Shown piece after piece: positions 1-10,877 of a DNA stretch of 64,000 nt (the stretch's first letter is position 1; every line of letters starts with the position of its first letter). The translations under genes were made by a program, and so were the position numbers. Source of the stretch: Flavobacterium sp. (GTDB lineage: Bacteria; Bacteroidota; Bacteroidia; Flavobacteriales; Flavobacteriaceae); the NCBI GenBank assembly GCA_012837155.1, contig CP051546.1:281474-345473 (forward strand), read 5' to 3'. Below the pieces are notes generated by a model. It was not told the DNA's origin and did no database searches. It was given only the letters and a program-made list of their open reading frames with translations.

Positions 1-712
1 ATGATCGATCTTAATTTGTTCCGCTGGAGCTTGCATAATTTGTATCGTCGCAGCAATGGCATCGTCCATATACATCATTGGCATTTTTGTTTCAGAAGAT
101 AAAAAACACTCATACTTTTTATCAGACAAGGCCTTATGATAAATATCTACTGCATAATCCGTAGTTCCACCTCCTGGGGGAGTTGACCAACTTATTAAGC
201 CGGGATAGCGCACACTTCGCACATCAACACCAAAAATATGATGGTAATATTCGCACCATCTTTCTCCAGCTTGTTTGCTAATTCCGTAAACTGTCGTGGG
301 CTCCATAATGGTGTATTGTGGGGTGTTTTCTCGTGGGGTTGTTGGTCCGAAAACAGCAATGCTCGACGGCCAAAATATTTTTTTATTTTTTTGGCTTTTG
401 CCAAATTCAAAACATGAAAAAGAGAATTCATATTCAAATCCCAAGCAAAAGCAGGATTTTTTTCGGCCGTTGCCGATAGCAATGCCGCCATTAAATAAAT
501 ATCGGTAATCTGATGAACCTCTATAAGATGCTCAATCTGGTTAAAATCCAATGCATTTAGAACTTCAAAAGTTCCCGAATTAACGATGTCATTGTTCAGT
601 TTTCTAATATCGGAGGCGACAACATTTCGGATCCATATAGTTCCCTAAGTTTATGTGTCAATTCGGTGCCAATTTGCCCGCAAGCGCCTATAATAAGTAT
701 TTTTGGATTCAT
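1..712 (-). CDS. NAD-dependent epimerase/dehydratase (SDR), L-threonine 3-dehydrogenase type; partial, frameshifted
   Basis: The start ATG is at 712-710 and the C-terminus lies beyond the window. The N-terminus shows the Rossmann motif IIGACGQIGTEL, and the centre shows the SDR active-site pattern TTVYGISK (YxxxK). Together with the phrase YLMAALLSATAEKNPAFAWD this fits the short-chain threonine dehydrogenases common in Bacteroidetes, which oxidise threonine to 2-amino-3-ketobutyrate in the cytoplasm. The frame breaks twice, near 626 and 381. Both breaks are repaired by restoring one A in a poly-A run (coding strand), so sequencing error is more likely than decay. The general SDR/epimerase call is secure; the threonine specificity is inferred from overall resemblance. 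Confidence 0.75.
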
Positions 713-909
713 CTTATATCATTTTTAAAATGTAAAGATAACGTTTTCGTCAATATTTAAAATTTTATAAAAATTGGAATAAAATTAACAAAACACCTAT
801 TTAATTGCACTTAATTTCTCAAAATGTATCTTAAAAAAACAGAAAAATCAACTTAAACATATTAAATTCTTATTCTGAAGTTGTAATTCGTAATTGTAAA
901 TTTACTTTG

Positions 910-917
910 TAACTTTG
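910..917 (+). promoter_or_regulatory. Bacteroidetes -7 box (TAACTTTG)
   Basis: TAACTTTG matches the TAnnTTTG consensus and lies 19 bases before the lipoprotein start at 937. TTG triplets at 881 and 894 are the nearest -33 candidates, but their spacing (26 and 13 bases) is not ideal. Confidence 0.5.
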
Positions 918-936
918 CATCTTAATCTAATCAAAG

Positions 937-1539
937 ATGAAATTCAAATTATCGACTCTTTTTATTCTGGTTTTTGTCTTGTTTTCCTGTAAAAAAGAAG
1001 AACAAAATCGGGCAGCAGAAACTAAAAAAGATATTAAAAAAAGAGAAATTATTTTTTCGAATATCGATAAAGGCTGGGTTTTTAATGCAAAACCTATTAA
1101 TTCAACTTCTCAAGCAAACAAATCGTCTTGGAACGAATGGCGTTTATTTTTGACCGAGTTGGAACAAAAACCCAAAAAAACAATCGGTGCTTTTCAAAAA
1201 AAAGCAGCGGAACTTTCTAAAAAAGTCATGGATTTAAATACTAATATTCCGATTGATTTTGACAAACCTCCAATTAAAAGCCGAATATCGACTCTTACTA
1301 CTAAGGTTCGAATGCTGGATTTATACATTCACTTAGATAACATTCCCGATCAAAAAGTGATTGTTTTGGTTGGCGAAATCAATGAAGAATTAGTTTCCTT
1401 GCAGAATCAAATGGATAAAATCGTTCAAAAAAGTAAAATTCCATTGGAAGAAGGCGAGTCTGAATTGATGAAAATGTTGGATACCGCAAGAGCTATTCCA
1501 AATGTAAAACCTGACCCAAATTTACCTCGCGTTGAGTAA
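937..1539 (+). CDS. Hypothetical lipoprotein (200 aa)
   Basis: The N-terminus is a lipoprotein signal, with a hydrophobic stretch ending in the lipobox VLFSC at about residue 18 and then a charged KKEE tether. The rest is hydrophilic and probably helical (residues 60-190, rich in Lys, Glu and Leu), with no enzyme motif. It should be anchored in the inner or outer membrane. Its last 8 bases overlap the TTG start of mfd, so the two genes are probably co-transcribed and translationally coupled. I do not recognise the family; function unknown. Confidence 0.7.
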   Translation: MKFKLSTLFILVFVLFSCKKEEQNRAAETKKDIKKREIIFSNIDKGWVFNAKPINSTSQANKSSWNEWRLFLTELEQKPKKTIGAFQKKAAELSKKVMDLNTNIPIDFDKPPIKSRISTLTTKVRMLDLYIHLDNIPDQKVIVLVGEINEELVSLQNQMDKIVQKSKIPLEEGESELMKMLDTARAIPNVKPDPNLPRVE

Positions 1540-4500
1540 AACAAACCTATATAAAATCTACGATAATTCGCCAAAAATCAAGCAAATTGTCGATGGTTTA
1601 CAACAAGCCAAGCAAAAAATCCAATTGAACGGATTGATAGGTTCTTCGCTTTCGTTTGTAACACAAGCCCTTTTTAAGAAGACTGAAAAACCGTTTTTGC
1701 TTATACTAAACGACAAGGAAGAAGCGGCTTATTATTTGAACGATTTAGAACTTATGATTGGCGAGCAGGAGGTGCTTTTTTATCCCGGTTCCTATCGCCG
1801 TCCGTACCAAATTGAAGATACAGATAATGCCAATGTTTTGCTTCGTGCCGAAGTTTTGAATCGTATAAATTCCCGCAAAAAACCAGCCATTATTGTCACA
1901 TATCCCGAAGCACTTTTCGAAAAAGTAGTCACTCGAAAAGAGTTGGATAAAAACACCTTGAAAGTAGCTGTTGGCGATAAGATTTCTATCGATTTTATCA
2001 ACGAAGTGTTGTTTGAATACGAATTCAAAAGAGTTGATTTTATTACGGAACCCGGCGAATTTTCGGTTCGTGGCGGAATTGTCGATGTGTTCTCTTTTTC
2101 GAATGAAAATCCGTACCGAATCGAGTTTTTTGGAAACGAAGTCGATAGCATTCGAAGCTTTGATGTGGAAACGCAACTCTCTATCGAAAAACAAAATAAA
2201 ATCACAATTATTCCCAATGTCGAAAATAAATTCTTTCAAGAAAACCGAGAGAGTTTCTTGGAATATATTAATGACAAAACCATTATTTTTATCCAAGATA
2301 CCGAGCTGCTTTTTTCTAAATTAGATAAATTATTTGCTAAAGCTACCGAGATTTTCGAAAATTTAAATACAACCATAAATCACGTTAATCCTGAACAATT
2401 GTTCTTGAATCAAAAAGAATTTATTAAAAAAAGTCTCGATTTTTCGATTGTCGAATGGAGCGCAAAGCCCATTTATAAAATCGATAAAGCATTCGAATTT
2501 TACATTAAACCGCAGCCTTCTTTTAATAAACAATTTGATTTGTTGTTGAATAATTTGAATGACAACCATTTTAACGGATACCAGAATTATTTGTTTTGTT
2601 CGAATGAAAATCAGGCACGACGTTTTCACGATATATTTCAGACTTTAGACGAAGCCAATTCTGAGAATATCCGCAAACAATACCATACTCTTGTGTTGCC
2701 ATTGTTTCAAGGATTTATCGACGAAGAAAACCAAATTGCTTGTTATACCGATCATCAAATTTTTGAGCGTTATCATAAATTTAGCATCAAAAGTACCGTT
2801 TCGAAAAAGCAAAATATCACTTAAAAGAGCTGACGACTTTGTCTGTTGGCGATTATGTAACGCATATCGATCACGGAATTGGGCGATTTGGCGGATTGCA
2901 AAAAATACAGGTCGAAGGCAAAACTCAAGAAGCCATAAAACTCGTTTATGCCGATAATGACATTGTGTATGTGAGCATTCACTCGCTTTACAAGATTTCG
3001 AAATACAACGGAAAAGACGGAACGCCACCCAAAATTTACAAATTGGGTTCGAATGCTTGGAAGATTTTGAAGCAAAAAACCAAGGCGCGCGTCAAGCATA
3101 TTGCATTCAATTTGATTCAATTGTACGCCAAAAGGCGATTAGAAAAAGGGTTTCAATTTGCGCCCGATAGCTATTTGCAAAACGAATTAGAAAGTTCCTT
3201 CATTTACGAAGATACGCCCGACCAAACCAAATCGACGGCAGAAGTCAAAGCCGATATGGAAAGTGACCGCCCGATGGATCGCTTGGTTTGTGGCGATGTA
3301 GGTTTCGGGAAAACTGAGGTCGCTATTCGCGCCGCTTTCAAAGCGGTGGATAACAGCAAACAAGTGGCAGTTTTAGTTCCAACGACGATTTTGGCGTACC
3401 AACATTACAGGACTTTTTCTGAAAGGTTGAAGGAAATGCCGGTTTCTGTTGGGTACTTAAACCGTTTTAGAACCGCCAAACAAAAAGCCGAAACCCTAAA
3501 GCAATTAGCCGAAGGCAAACTCGATATTGTCATAGGAACGCATCAATTGGTCAACAAAAATGTAGTTTTCAAAGACCTCGGATTGTTGATTGTGGACGAA
3601 GAGCAAAAATTTGGGGTTAATGTAAAAGATAAACTCAAAACCATTGCTGCGAATGTCGATACGCTGACCTTGACAGCAACTCCCATTCCGAGAACTTTGC
3701 AGTTTTCGTTGATGGCAGCGCGTGATTTATCAGTAATTACAACACCTCCGCCCAATCGCTATCCGATAGAAACGAATGTGGTTGGTTTTAGCGAAGAAAC
3801 CATTCGAGATGCTATTTCGTATGAAATTCAGCGCAACGGACAGGTTTTCTTTATCAATAATCGAATAGAAAACATCAAGGAAGTGGCTGGAATGATTCAG
3901 CGTTTGGTGCCCGATGCCCGAGTGGGAATTGGTCATGGTCAAATGGAAGGCAGTAAACTCGAGGAATTAATGTTGGCTTTTATGAATGGCGAATTCGATG
4001 TTTTGGTAGCAACCACCATTATCGAAAGCGGATTGGATGTGCCTAATGCAAATACGATTTTTATCAATAATGCCAATAATTTTGGACTGTCCGATTTGCA
4101 TCAAATGCGTGGTCGTGTGGGGCGTAGCAACAAAAAAGCGTTTTGCTATTTTATTTGTCCACCCTATTCGGCGATGACGGACGATGCTCGAAAACGAATT
4201 CAGGCTTTGGAACAATTTTCAGAACTGGGAAGCGGTTTTAATATTGCAATGAAGGATTTAGAAATTCGTGGTGCTGGCGATTTACTGGGTGGTGAACAAA
4301 GCGGTTTTATCAACGAAATTGGTTTTGATACTTACCAAAAAATTATGAACGAAGCCATCGATGAATTGAAAGAGAACGAATTCAAGGATTTGTATGAAAA
4401 CGAAGCTAGCGGAGTGGAAAAAGAATACGTAAAAGATTTGCAAATCGATACTGATTTTGAGTTGTTGTTTTCGGACGAATACATTAATAATGTCACGGAA

Positions 4501-4896
4501 CGCCTGAGTTTATACAACGAATTGGGCAATGTAAAAGACGAGGAAGAACTGATTATTTTTCAAAATAAATTAATTGACCGTTTTGGGCCAATGCCGCCAC
4601 GAGCATTAGCGTTAATGAATAGCATTCGCATCAAATGGATTGCTACCAGAGTGGGAATCGAGAAATTGGTAATGAAAAAAGGCAAGATGATTGGTTATTT
4701 TGTTGCGGATCAAAACTCGGATTATTACACTTCGAAACGCTTTCATCAAATGATACAGTTTGTTCAAAAAAACAGCAACATTTGTGTGATGAAGGAAAAG
4801 CAAACCCCGGCTGGTTTACGCCTTTTATTGACTTTTGATAATGTAAAAACGACCCGACGAGCCTTAGAATTGATGGAAATGTTGGGAGGAAAATAA
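1532..4896 (+). CDS. mfd: Transcription-repair coupling factor Mfd (one frameshift)
   Basis: Mfd is the SF2 translocase that removes RNA polymerase stalled at DNA lesions and recruits UvrA. The N-terminal part (1532 to about 2820) has the UvrB-like module, including FLLILNDKEEAAYYLNDLE and GEFSVRGGIVDVFSF. The second part has the RNA-polymerase-interacting domain (SVGDYVTHIDHGIGRFGG), Walker A VCGDVGFGKTEVA, the DEEQ box (LLIVDEEQKFGV) and the TRG region (ESGLDVPNANT). A T lost from a TTT run near 2820 creates the stop TAA and splits the gene; restoring it joins the halves into about 1120 residues, a normal Mfd length. The start is TTG, because no ATG occurs before the conserved N-terminus. 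Confidence 0.93.
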
Positions 4897-5121
4897 ACTA
4901 AGTCGAAAGTTTAAATGTCATAAAGTCAAACGAAAGAATAAGACAAAAGCTATTTGTAATCGGATTTTAGGATACGACAGTATAGCATCGCTATCATTTC
5001 GTGTGGTGTTTTTTTAATTGTTTGGGGTTTTATTTTACAATACCTCGGGAGTTCTGTCATAAGTTAGCTTATTAGAATCGAATCTGATTTATTATTTAGC
5101 AAAAAAGCTTGCTCTTCTTTG

Positions 5122-5129
5122 TATCTTTG
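5122..5129 (+). promoter_or_regulatory. -7 box TATCTTTG upstream of thiL
   Basis: It is a perfect TAnnTTTG element 20 bases before the thiL ATG. The preceding 225 bases after mfd hold no gene, only short sequence resembling common flavobacterial AGTCGAAAGT/AAAGTCAAA intergenic text. Confidence 0.6.
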
Positions 5130-5149
5130 CAACTTCAAAATAAAACACA

Positions 5150-6199
5150 ATGATTGAAGATAAATCGCCTCAACGCACAAGTATTGCAACGCTTGGAGAA
5201 TTTGGATTAATAGACCATTTGACGAACCAATTCGAAACCAATCAAGTTTCAACTCTAAAAGGAATTGGAGATGATGCCGCGATTTTAGATTTTAAAGACA
5301 AGAAAACAGTTATTTCTACTGATTTATTAATTGAAGGCGTTCATTTTGATTTGAGTTATATGCCTTTGAGACATTTGGGGTATAAAGCCGTTGTAGTTAA
5401 TATTTCGGATATTTGTGCAATGAATGCCAAAGCTACTCAAATCACGGTTTCTGTGGCGGTTTCTAATCGCTTTCCGTTAGAAGCATTAGAAGAATTATTT
5501 GAAGGAATTGCTCGTGCTGCCCAGGAATATAAGGTTGATGTTATTGGTGGGGATACCACTTCTTCTCAAAAAGGATTAATTATAAGCATAACCGCTATTG
5601 GCGAAGCCGATGAAACTGAAATTGTGTACAGAAATGGAGCAAAACAATCGGATTTATTGGTGGTTACTGGCGACATTGGTGCTGCTTATATGGGATTGCA
5701 GGTTTTAGAACGAGAGAAACAAGTTTTTCAAGTGAACCCAAATTCGCAACCGGATTTAGATGCTTATACTTATTTAATTGAGCGTCAATTAAAACCCGAA
5801 GCACGAAAAGATGTGCGCACTTTATTGCACGCTTTAGAAATAAAACCAACATCGATGATTGATATTTCGGATGGATTGTCTTCTGAAATTATGCATTTGT
5901 GCAAACAATCGAAGGTGGGATGCAATTTGTATGAAGATAAATTACCACTAGATCCACAGTTTATTACTGTTTGCGAAGAGTTTGCATTAGATTCAACAAC
6001 AATTGCAATTAATGGAGGCGAAGATTATGAATTGCTTTTTACCATTGCCATGGAGGATTTTTATAAAATAAAAGGAAATCCAAATTTTACTATTATTGGA
6101 CACATGACTCAAGAAAGCGAAGGAATTCATCTAATAACAAGAGCTAATACCCGAATTCAGCTCAAGGCTAGAGGATGGAATGCGTTGAGCGAAGAATAA
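5150..6199 (+). CDS. thiL: Thiamine-monophosphate kinase ThiL
   Basis: ThiL phosphorylates thiamine monophosphate to thiamine diphosphate with ATP, the last step of cofactor synthesis. The AIRS/PurM-type kinase motifs are in order: GIGDDAAILD near residue 38, STDLLIEGVHFD near 60, VIGGDTTSS near 130 and the acidic GGEDYELLF near residue 290. The length (349 aa) is usual for the Bacteroidetes form. The frame is intact. It is monocistronic here, with its own promoter box and a strong terminator downstream. Confidence 0.95.
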   Translation: MIEDKSPQRTSIATLGEFGLIDHLTNQFETNQVSTLKGIGDDAAILDFKDKKTVISTDLLIEGVHFDLSYMPLRHLGYKAVVVNISDICAMNAKATQITVSVAVSNRFPLEALEELFEGIARAAQEYKVDVIGGDTTSSQKGLIISITAIGEADETEIVYRNGAKQSDLLVVTGDIGAAYMGLQVLEREKQVFQVNPNSQPDLDAYTYLIERQLKPEARKDVRTLLHALEIKPTSMIDISDGLSSEIMHLCKQSKVGCNLYEDKLPLDPQFITVCEEFALDSTTIAINGGEDYELLFTIAMEDFYKIKGNPNFTIIGHMTQESEGIHLITRANTRIQLKARGWNALSEE

Positions 6200-6213
6200 A
6201 AACAGAGCTGACT

Positions 6214-6261
6214 AATAGAAAAAGCGGTCTGAAAATTTATTCTCAGACCGCTTTTTCTATT
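6214..6261. terminator. Bidirectional terminator between thiL and olsF
   Basis: A 19-bp perfect stem (6214-6232 with 6243-6261) has a GC core GCGGTCTGA and flanking A/T runs. It serves thiL on the plus strand and olsF on the minus strand. Confidence 0.9.
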
Positions 6262-6282
6262 ATTTGGTAAGTTCAAAATGTA

Positions 6283-8088
6283 TTAGCATTCGCCTTTTTC
6301 GGCTAATTTTTTTTCGAGTTCTGCCTGAAATTCTTCCATTACAGGTTTTACGGTGCTGTCTGGAATATCAGAAATTCTAATATACATTAATCCGTCAACC
6401 GCATTATTAAACAACGGATCAACATTAAAGGCAACTACTCGGGCATTTTGTTTAATGTATTTTTTTATTAAAACGGGCAAACGTAAGGTGCCAGGCTCTA
6501 ATTCATCGATAATTTTATCAAATTTATTCAAATCGGATTCGGCTTCATCAAAAACAAAATCTTTATCAGCATCTTTTAGTTTAACCTTAAAGGCTTTTTT
6601 GGGATGAATGTATTGAGCAATATAAGGATCATAAAAATTAGACTTCATAAACTCAATCATCAGTGATTTTGAAAAATCTGAAAATTGATTGCTAATGCTC
6701 ACGCCTCCAAGCAGGAATTTGTGCTCGGGGTAACGCAATGTAATATGAATAATTCCTTTCCAAAGCAGGAAAAGAGGCATTGGTTTTTGCTGGTATTCTT
6801 TAATAATAAAGGCGCGACCCATTTCGATCGATTTGTGAATCATATCGTATAATTCGGGTTCAAATCTAAAAAGATCGTTCAGATAAAAACCTTCTATACC
6901 ATATTTAGGATAAATTTCAGAACCTAACCCCATTCTATAAGCGCCGGCGATTTTTTTTGTGTCGTCATCCCACAAAAACATGTGACGATAATGGGTGTCA
7001 AAAGAGTCAATATCGGTAGATTCGTTAGTTCCTTCTCCCACTTCTCGGAAAGTAATTTCACGTAACCGACCTATTTCGTGAAGCACATTTGGAATTTCTT
7101 TGGCTTTGGCAAAAAACACCTCGTAATTTTTGCTTTGTAACAATCGGCAATCGTTGTTTCGCAAGAAATTAATTTCGTTAATCATGTTGTCCTGACTTGC
7201 GGCATTGACAATTTCTTTAGGATTTCTTGGAAGTTTTAAATTAGGTGTTGGCAAAAAAGGAGTTTCCTTTTCAAAAGGATTGGCCAACATATAGGTTTTT
7301 CGTCTTAAAAATTCGGAATAATCTTCAATCGAAGGATGCTCGTTTTGCTCTGCCACGGAGATGGGTTTTCCGATGCGGACTTTTATAGCTCTGTTTTTTT
7401 GACTAAATACTTCTGAGGGTAATTTCGCTGTGCGCAGCGTACTGCTAATTTTCGAAAGGAAATAGAAAAACCAACTGTTTTTTGCATGAAAATATATTGG
7501 AACGACAGGAACTTGTGCCTTACGAATTACTTTTATTGCTCCTTCTTCCCACTCTTTATCTACCACAAGTTTACCATCTTTATAGGTCGAAACTTCTCCA
7601 GCAGGAAACATTCCTAGTGGTTTTCCGTCTTTTAGATGGCGAAGGGTTTCCTTAATTCCCACCACGCTTGATTTTGCATTTTTGTGGTTTTCGAAAGGAT
7701 TTACAGGCATGATGTATTTTTTCAAAGGCTCAATTCGATGCAGCAAAAAATTAGCAATTATTTTAAAGTTGGGCTCTTTTTCGAGCATTAATTTCAAAAG
7801 TAAAACACCATCAATTCCTCCTAAAGGATGGTTCGAAATGGTAATATAAGCCCCTTCTTTGGGCAAACGTTTAAAATCTTCTTCAGGAATTTCGAATTTT
7901 ATTTGTAAATCATCCACAATAGCATTTAAAAAATCAACATCTGTAAGATGCTTATTGCGATCATAAAATTTATTTAAAGTAGATATTTTTAGTGCTTTCA
8001 TTAATAACCAGCCCGAAAAAGTACCTAAAAATCCGTACTTATCAGCGTTTATTGCTTTGGCAACTTCTTTAGCGGTAACTAAACCCAT
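6283..8088 (-). CDS. olsF: Bifunctional ornithine-lipid acyltransferase OlsF-type (PlsC domain + GNAT-like domain)
   Basis: A 601-residue two-domain protein. The N-terminal half is a PlsC/lysophospholipid acyltransferase with the HX4D-type motif ISNHPLGGIDG near residue 85 and FPAGEVSTYKDGK near 160. The C-terminal half (about 310-530) is a GNAT-like N-acyltransferase of the OlsB/hemolysin type (EVGEGTNESTDIDSFD, LWDDDTKKIAGAYRMGLG). This is the OlsF domain pair, which N-acylates ornithine and then O-acylates the product to make ornithine lipids in the membrane. The OlsF activity is known for relatives, to my knowledge including Flavobacterium; here it is inferred from domain order and length. 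Confidence 0.8.
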   Translation of the reverse strand: MGLVTAKEVAKAINADKYGFLGTFSGWLLMKALKISTLNKFYDRNKHLTDVDFLNAIVDDLQIKFEIPEEDFKRLPKEGAYITISNHPLGGIDGVLLLKLMLEKEPNFKIIANFLLHRIEPLKKYIMPVNPFENHKNAKSSVVGIKETLRHLKDGKPLGMFPAGEVSTYKDGKLVVDKEWEEGAIKVIRKAQVPVVPIYFHAKNSWFFYFLSKISSTLRTAKLPSEVFSQKNRAIKVRIGKPISVAEQNEHPSIEDYSEFLRRKTYMLANPFEKETPFLPTPNLKLPRNPKEIVNAASQDNMINEINFLRNNDCRLLQSKNYEVFFAKAKEIPNVLHEIGRLREITFREVGEGTNESTDIDSFDTHYRHMFLWDDDTKKIAGAYRMGLGSEIYPKYGIEGFYLNDLFRFEPELYDMIHKSIEMGRAFIIKEYQQKPMPLFLLWKGIIHITLRYPEHKFLLGGVSISNQFSDFSKSLMIEFMKSNFYDPYIAQYIHPKKAFKVKLKDADKDFVFDEAESDLNKFDKIIDELEPGTLRLPVLIKKYIKQNARVVAFNVDPLFNNAVDGLMYIRISDIPDSTVKPVMEEFQAELEKKLAEKGEC

Positions 8089-8200
8089 ATAATTTTTTTG
8101 TGTTGAGCGAAAAACAAAGATAGCAAAAACTCCATTTTCTTCATTTTTTGGTAATCAATCTTTGATGTTTTTTATTACATTTGGAATTAAAATATTTTTA

Positions 8201-8965
8201 ATGAAAATCATTTCTTATAACGTTAATGGCATTAGATCCGCAATTTCTAAAGGATTTATTAATTGGATTCAGCAAGTAAATCCCGATGTGGTTTGTCTTC
8301 AAGAGATTAAGGCAACTCCGGAACAAATTCCTCTTCTTGATTTTGAACTCGCAGGTTATCCCTATCATTATTGGTTTCCGGCCACAAAGAAAGGATACAG
8401 TGGCGTGGCGATTTTGTCTAAAATAAAGCCCAATAACATTGTTTTTGGAACTGGAATTCCGCACATGGATTTTGAAGGAAGAAATATTCGTGTTGATTTT
8501 GATGCCTTTTCGGTAATGAGTTTGTACTTGCCTTCTGGAACTAATATCGAAAGACTAGCGCACAAGTTTATGTATATGGATGACTTTCAAAATTACATAA
8601 CAACGCTAAAAAAGGAAATTCCTAACCTTATTATTTGTGGCGATTACAATATTTGCCACGAGGCAATAGATATTCACGATCCCATTCGCAACAAAAAAGT
8701 TTCGGGATTTTTACCCGAAGAGAGAGCTTGGTTGGATACTTTTTTGAAAAATGGGTTTATTGATAGCTTCCGATTTTTGAATAAGGAACCTAATAATTAC
8801 ACTTGGTGGACGGTTCGATTTCCATCGGCAAGATTAGAAAACAAAGGGTGGCGTATCGATTATTGTTTAGTTAGCGAACCTTTGAAACAAAAAATCAAAA
8901 GAGCCGTTATATTACCCGAGGCCAAACATTCTGACCATTGTCCGATATTGGTGGAAATAGGCTAA
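8201..8965 (+). CDS. xth: Exodeoxyribonuclease III
   Basis: An EEP-fold AP endonuclease / 3'-5' exonuclease for base excision repair. The catalytic set is visible: SYNVNGIRSA, VCLQEIKA (metal Glu), ICGDYNICHEAIDIHDP (Asp and Asn), GWRIDYCLV and the terminal HSDHCPI. I chose ATG 8201, which begins MKIISYNVNG as in the family, rather than an upstream ATG at 8162 that adds 13 non-conserved hydrophobic residues. 254 aa, frame intact, transcribed divergently from olsF. Confidence 0.95.
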   Translation: MKIISYNVNGIRSAISKGFINWIQQVNPDVVCLQEIKATPEQIPLLDFELAGYPYHYWFPATKKGYSGVAILSKIKPNNIVFGTGIPHMDFEGRNIRVDFDAFSVMSLYLPSGTNIERLAHKFMYMDDFQNYITTLKKEIPNLIICGDYNICHEAIDIHDPIRNKKVSGFLPEERAWLDTFLKNGFIDSFRFLNKEPNNYTWWTVRFPSARLENKGWRIDYCLVSEPLKQKIKRAVILPEAKHSDHCPILVEIG

Positions 8966-9011
8966 AATAGTGCAATAGCAAAAAGCAACTTAAAACACAA
9001 ACACAAACAAA

Positions 9012-9950
9012 ATGATAAAAAGAATTTTCCTAGGATTGTTGATTGCCACAGTTTCGACTTCCTGTGTTTCCAAGAAAATATATAACGATCTTGAAAATAA
9101 ATACGCCGATTTAAAGAAAGAAAACAGAAGCCTTTCGGATGAAAATGCCGATTTATTGAAGTCGAAAACCAATTAGAATTAGAGCGTGAGGCTTTAAATA
9201 AAGAGATAGGAAAATTAAAATCGGGGCGCGATAAGTTACAGGCTGATTATGCATCGATAAGCAAAAAGTTGGATCTTTTGCAAGATTCTTATTCGGCTTT
9301 AGAAAAAAACAGTAGCGAAGCTTTGAAAGCAAACATGGTCAAAAACAGAGATTTATTAGAGCAATTAGAAGCTAAGGAAAAAGCGTTAGCACTAGAACAA
9401 GCACGTTTAGATGCCAACGGAAAAGGCTGAGCGAACTGGAAGGGTTAATTGCAACGAAAGAAGCGACTATGCGAAAGTTAAGAGAAACACTTTCGAAGGC
9501 CTTAAATGGTTTTGAAGGAAAAGGCTTGACGGTAGAGCAAAAAAACGGAAAAGTGTATGTTTCTATGGAGAACAAATTGCTTTTTAACTCAGGAAGTTGG
9601 GCCGTGGGTTCCGAAGGTAAAAAAGCCGTTGTCGAAGTAGGGAAAGTATTAGGCGACAATCCTGAAATTGCTGTTTTGATTGAAGGTCATACCGATGATG
9701 ATCCTTATGGAGGCTCAGGACCAATTGCCGATAATTGGGATTTATCTACCAAAGAGCCACGGCAATTGTTGCTATTTTGAGTGAAAACAAAGCCATTAAT
9801 AAGCAAAATCTAACGGCCGCCGGAAGAGGCGAATTTTCTCCATTGGCAACTAATACAACAGCCGAAGGGAAAGCCAAAAACCGTAGAATCGAAATTATCT
9901 TAACCCCAAGATTAGACGAAATTGCCGAAATGTTGAAGGAGATAAATTAA
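9012..9950 (+). CDS. OmpA-family lipoprotein with coiled coil (three frameshifts)
   Basis: It has a lipoprotein signal with lipobox STSC near residue 18, then a long heptad-rich coiled coil to about residue 170. The C-terminal OmpA-like peptidoglycan-binding domain shows LLFNSGSWAV, VLIEGHTDDDPY, NWDLSTKRAT, AAGRGEFSPLA and the final KNRRIEIIL. Breaks near 9160, 9425 and 9757 are each fixed by adding one A to a poly-A run; together the pieces give about 313 residues. It should tie the outer membrane to the peptidoglycan. The start ATG 9012 begins MIKRIFLG. Confidence 0.85.
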
Positions 9951-10005
9951 GTTTCGAATAATTTGGAACAAAATTTGCATTCGGAGCCTATAAATAGCCA
10001 AAAAA

Positions 10006-10780
10006 ATGAAAAAAATAATTCTGTTATTACTATTTGTTTCTACTGTAAGTTTTGACTCCCAAAAAGGAGACGCTTACGATGTTGGAGAATGGTTTAAATT
10101 CCGAATTCATTATGGCTTTATAAATGCTGGTTATGCAACAATGGAAGTTAAAGAAGCTACTTTAAACAATCGAAAAGTCTTTCATGTCATCGGCAAAGGA
10201 TACACCACAGGGATGTCGAGATTTTTTTTAAAGTAGATGACGTTTATGAAAGTTATATAGACAAAGAAACGAGAAATCCCTACCAGTATGTTAGAAAAAT
10301 TGATGAGGGGGGGTATACTAAAAATCAAGAAGGTTTTTTTAATCAATCTGAAAATAAAATTCTGGTAAAAGATTATAAAAACAACACCAAAAAAACAATT
10401 GGTATTCCAGAAAACACCCAAGACATTATGTCTTCTTTTTATTATTTGAGAAATCATCCAAATATTGACAAAATAAACCTGGTGAATTTGTAGCCATTGA
10501 TATGTTTTTTGATGATGAAACCACAAAATTTAAGTTAAAATTTTTAGGTCGTGAAGATATTACAACTAAATTTGGAGTTATATCGACCATGATTTTTAGA
10601 CCATTGGTGCAATCTGGTCGAGTTTTCAAAGAGCAGGAAAGTTTAACCGTTTGGGTTTCAGACGATGACAATAAATTGCCTGTTCGAATAAAAGCCAGTT
10701 TGGCAGTAGGATCAATCAAAGCTGACTTAGACTCTTTTAAAGGATTAAAAAACCCGTTTAAAATAAAATATACAGAATAA
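10006..10780 (+). CDS. DUF3108 domain-containing periplasmic protein (two frameshifts)
   Basis: The protein has a signal peptide (MKKIILLLLFVSTVSF) and then YDVGEWFKFRIHYGFINAGYATMEV, which is typical of DUF3108, and FKVDDVYESYID and SDDDNKLPVRIKA near the C-terminus. The frame breaks near 10225 (one T missing from an eight-T run) and near 10477 (one A missing). Repaired length is about 258 residues. The biochemical role of DUF3108 is not established; secretion is clear. The M23 peptidase gene follows on the same strand, 97 bases later. Confidence 0.8.
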
Positions 10781-10877
10781 TAATTCAATAGTTTTAAAAT
10801 TTTAGTTAGTAAACACCAAACTAATTTCAATTTACAGCCTTAGGAAAAGGCTTAGATACTGAAAAAAGATAATTTAA

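Noticed and set aside
1532-4896. Two separate genes (an Mfd N-terminal domain protein and a helicase) or a true mfd pseudogene
   Set aside because: One T restored in the TTT run near 2820 joins them in the conserved order NITLKELTTLSVGDYV; the same type of lesion is spread over the window.
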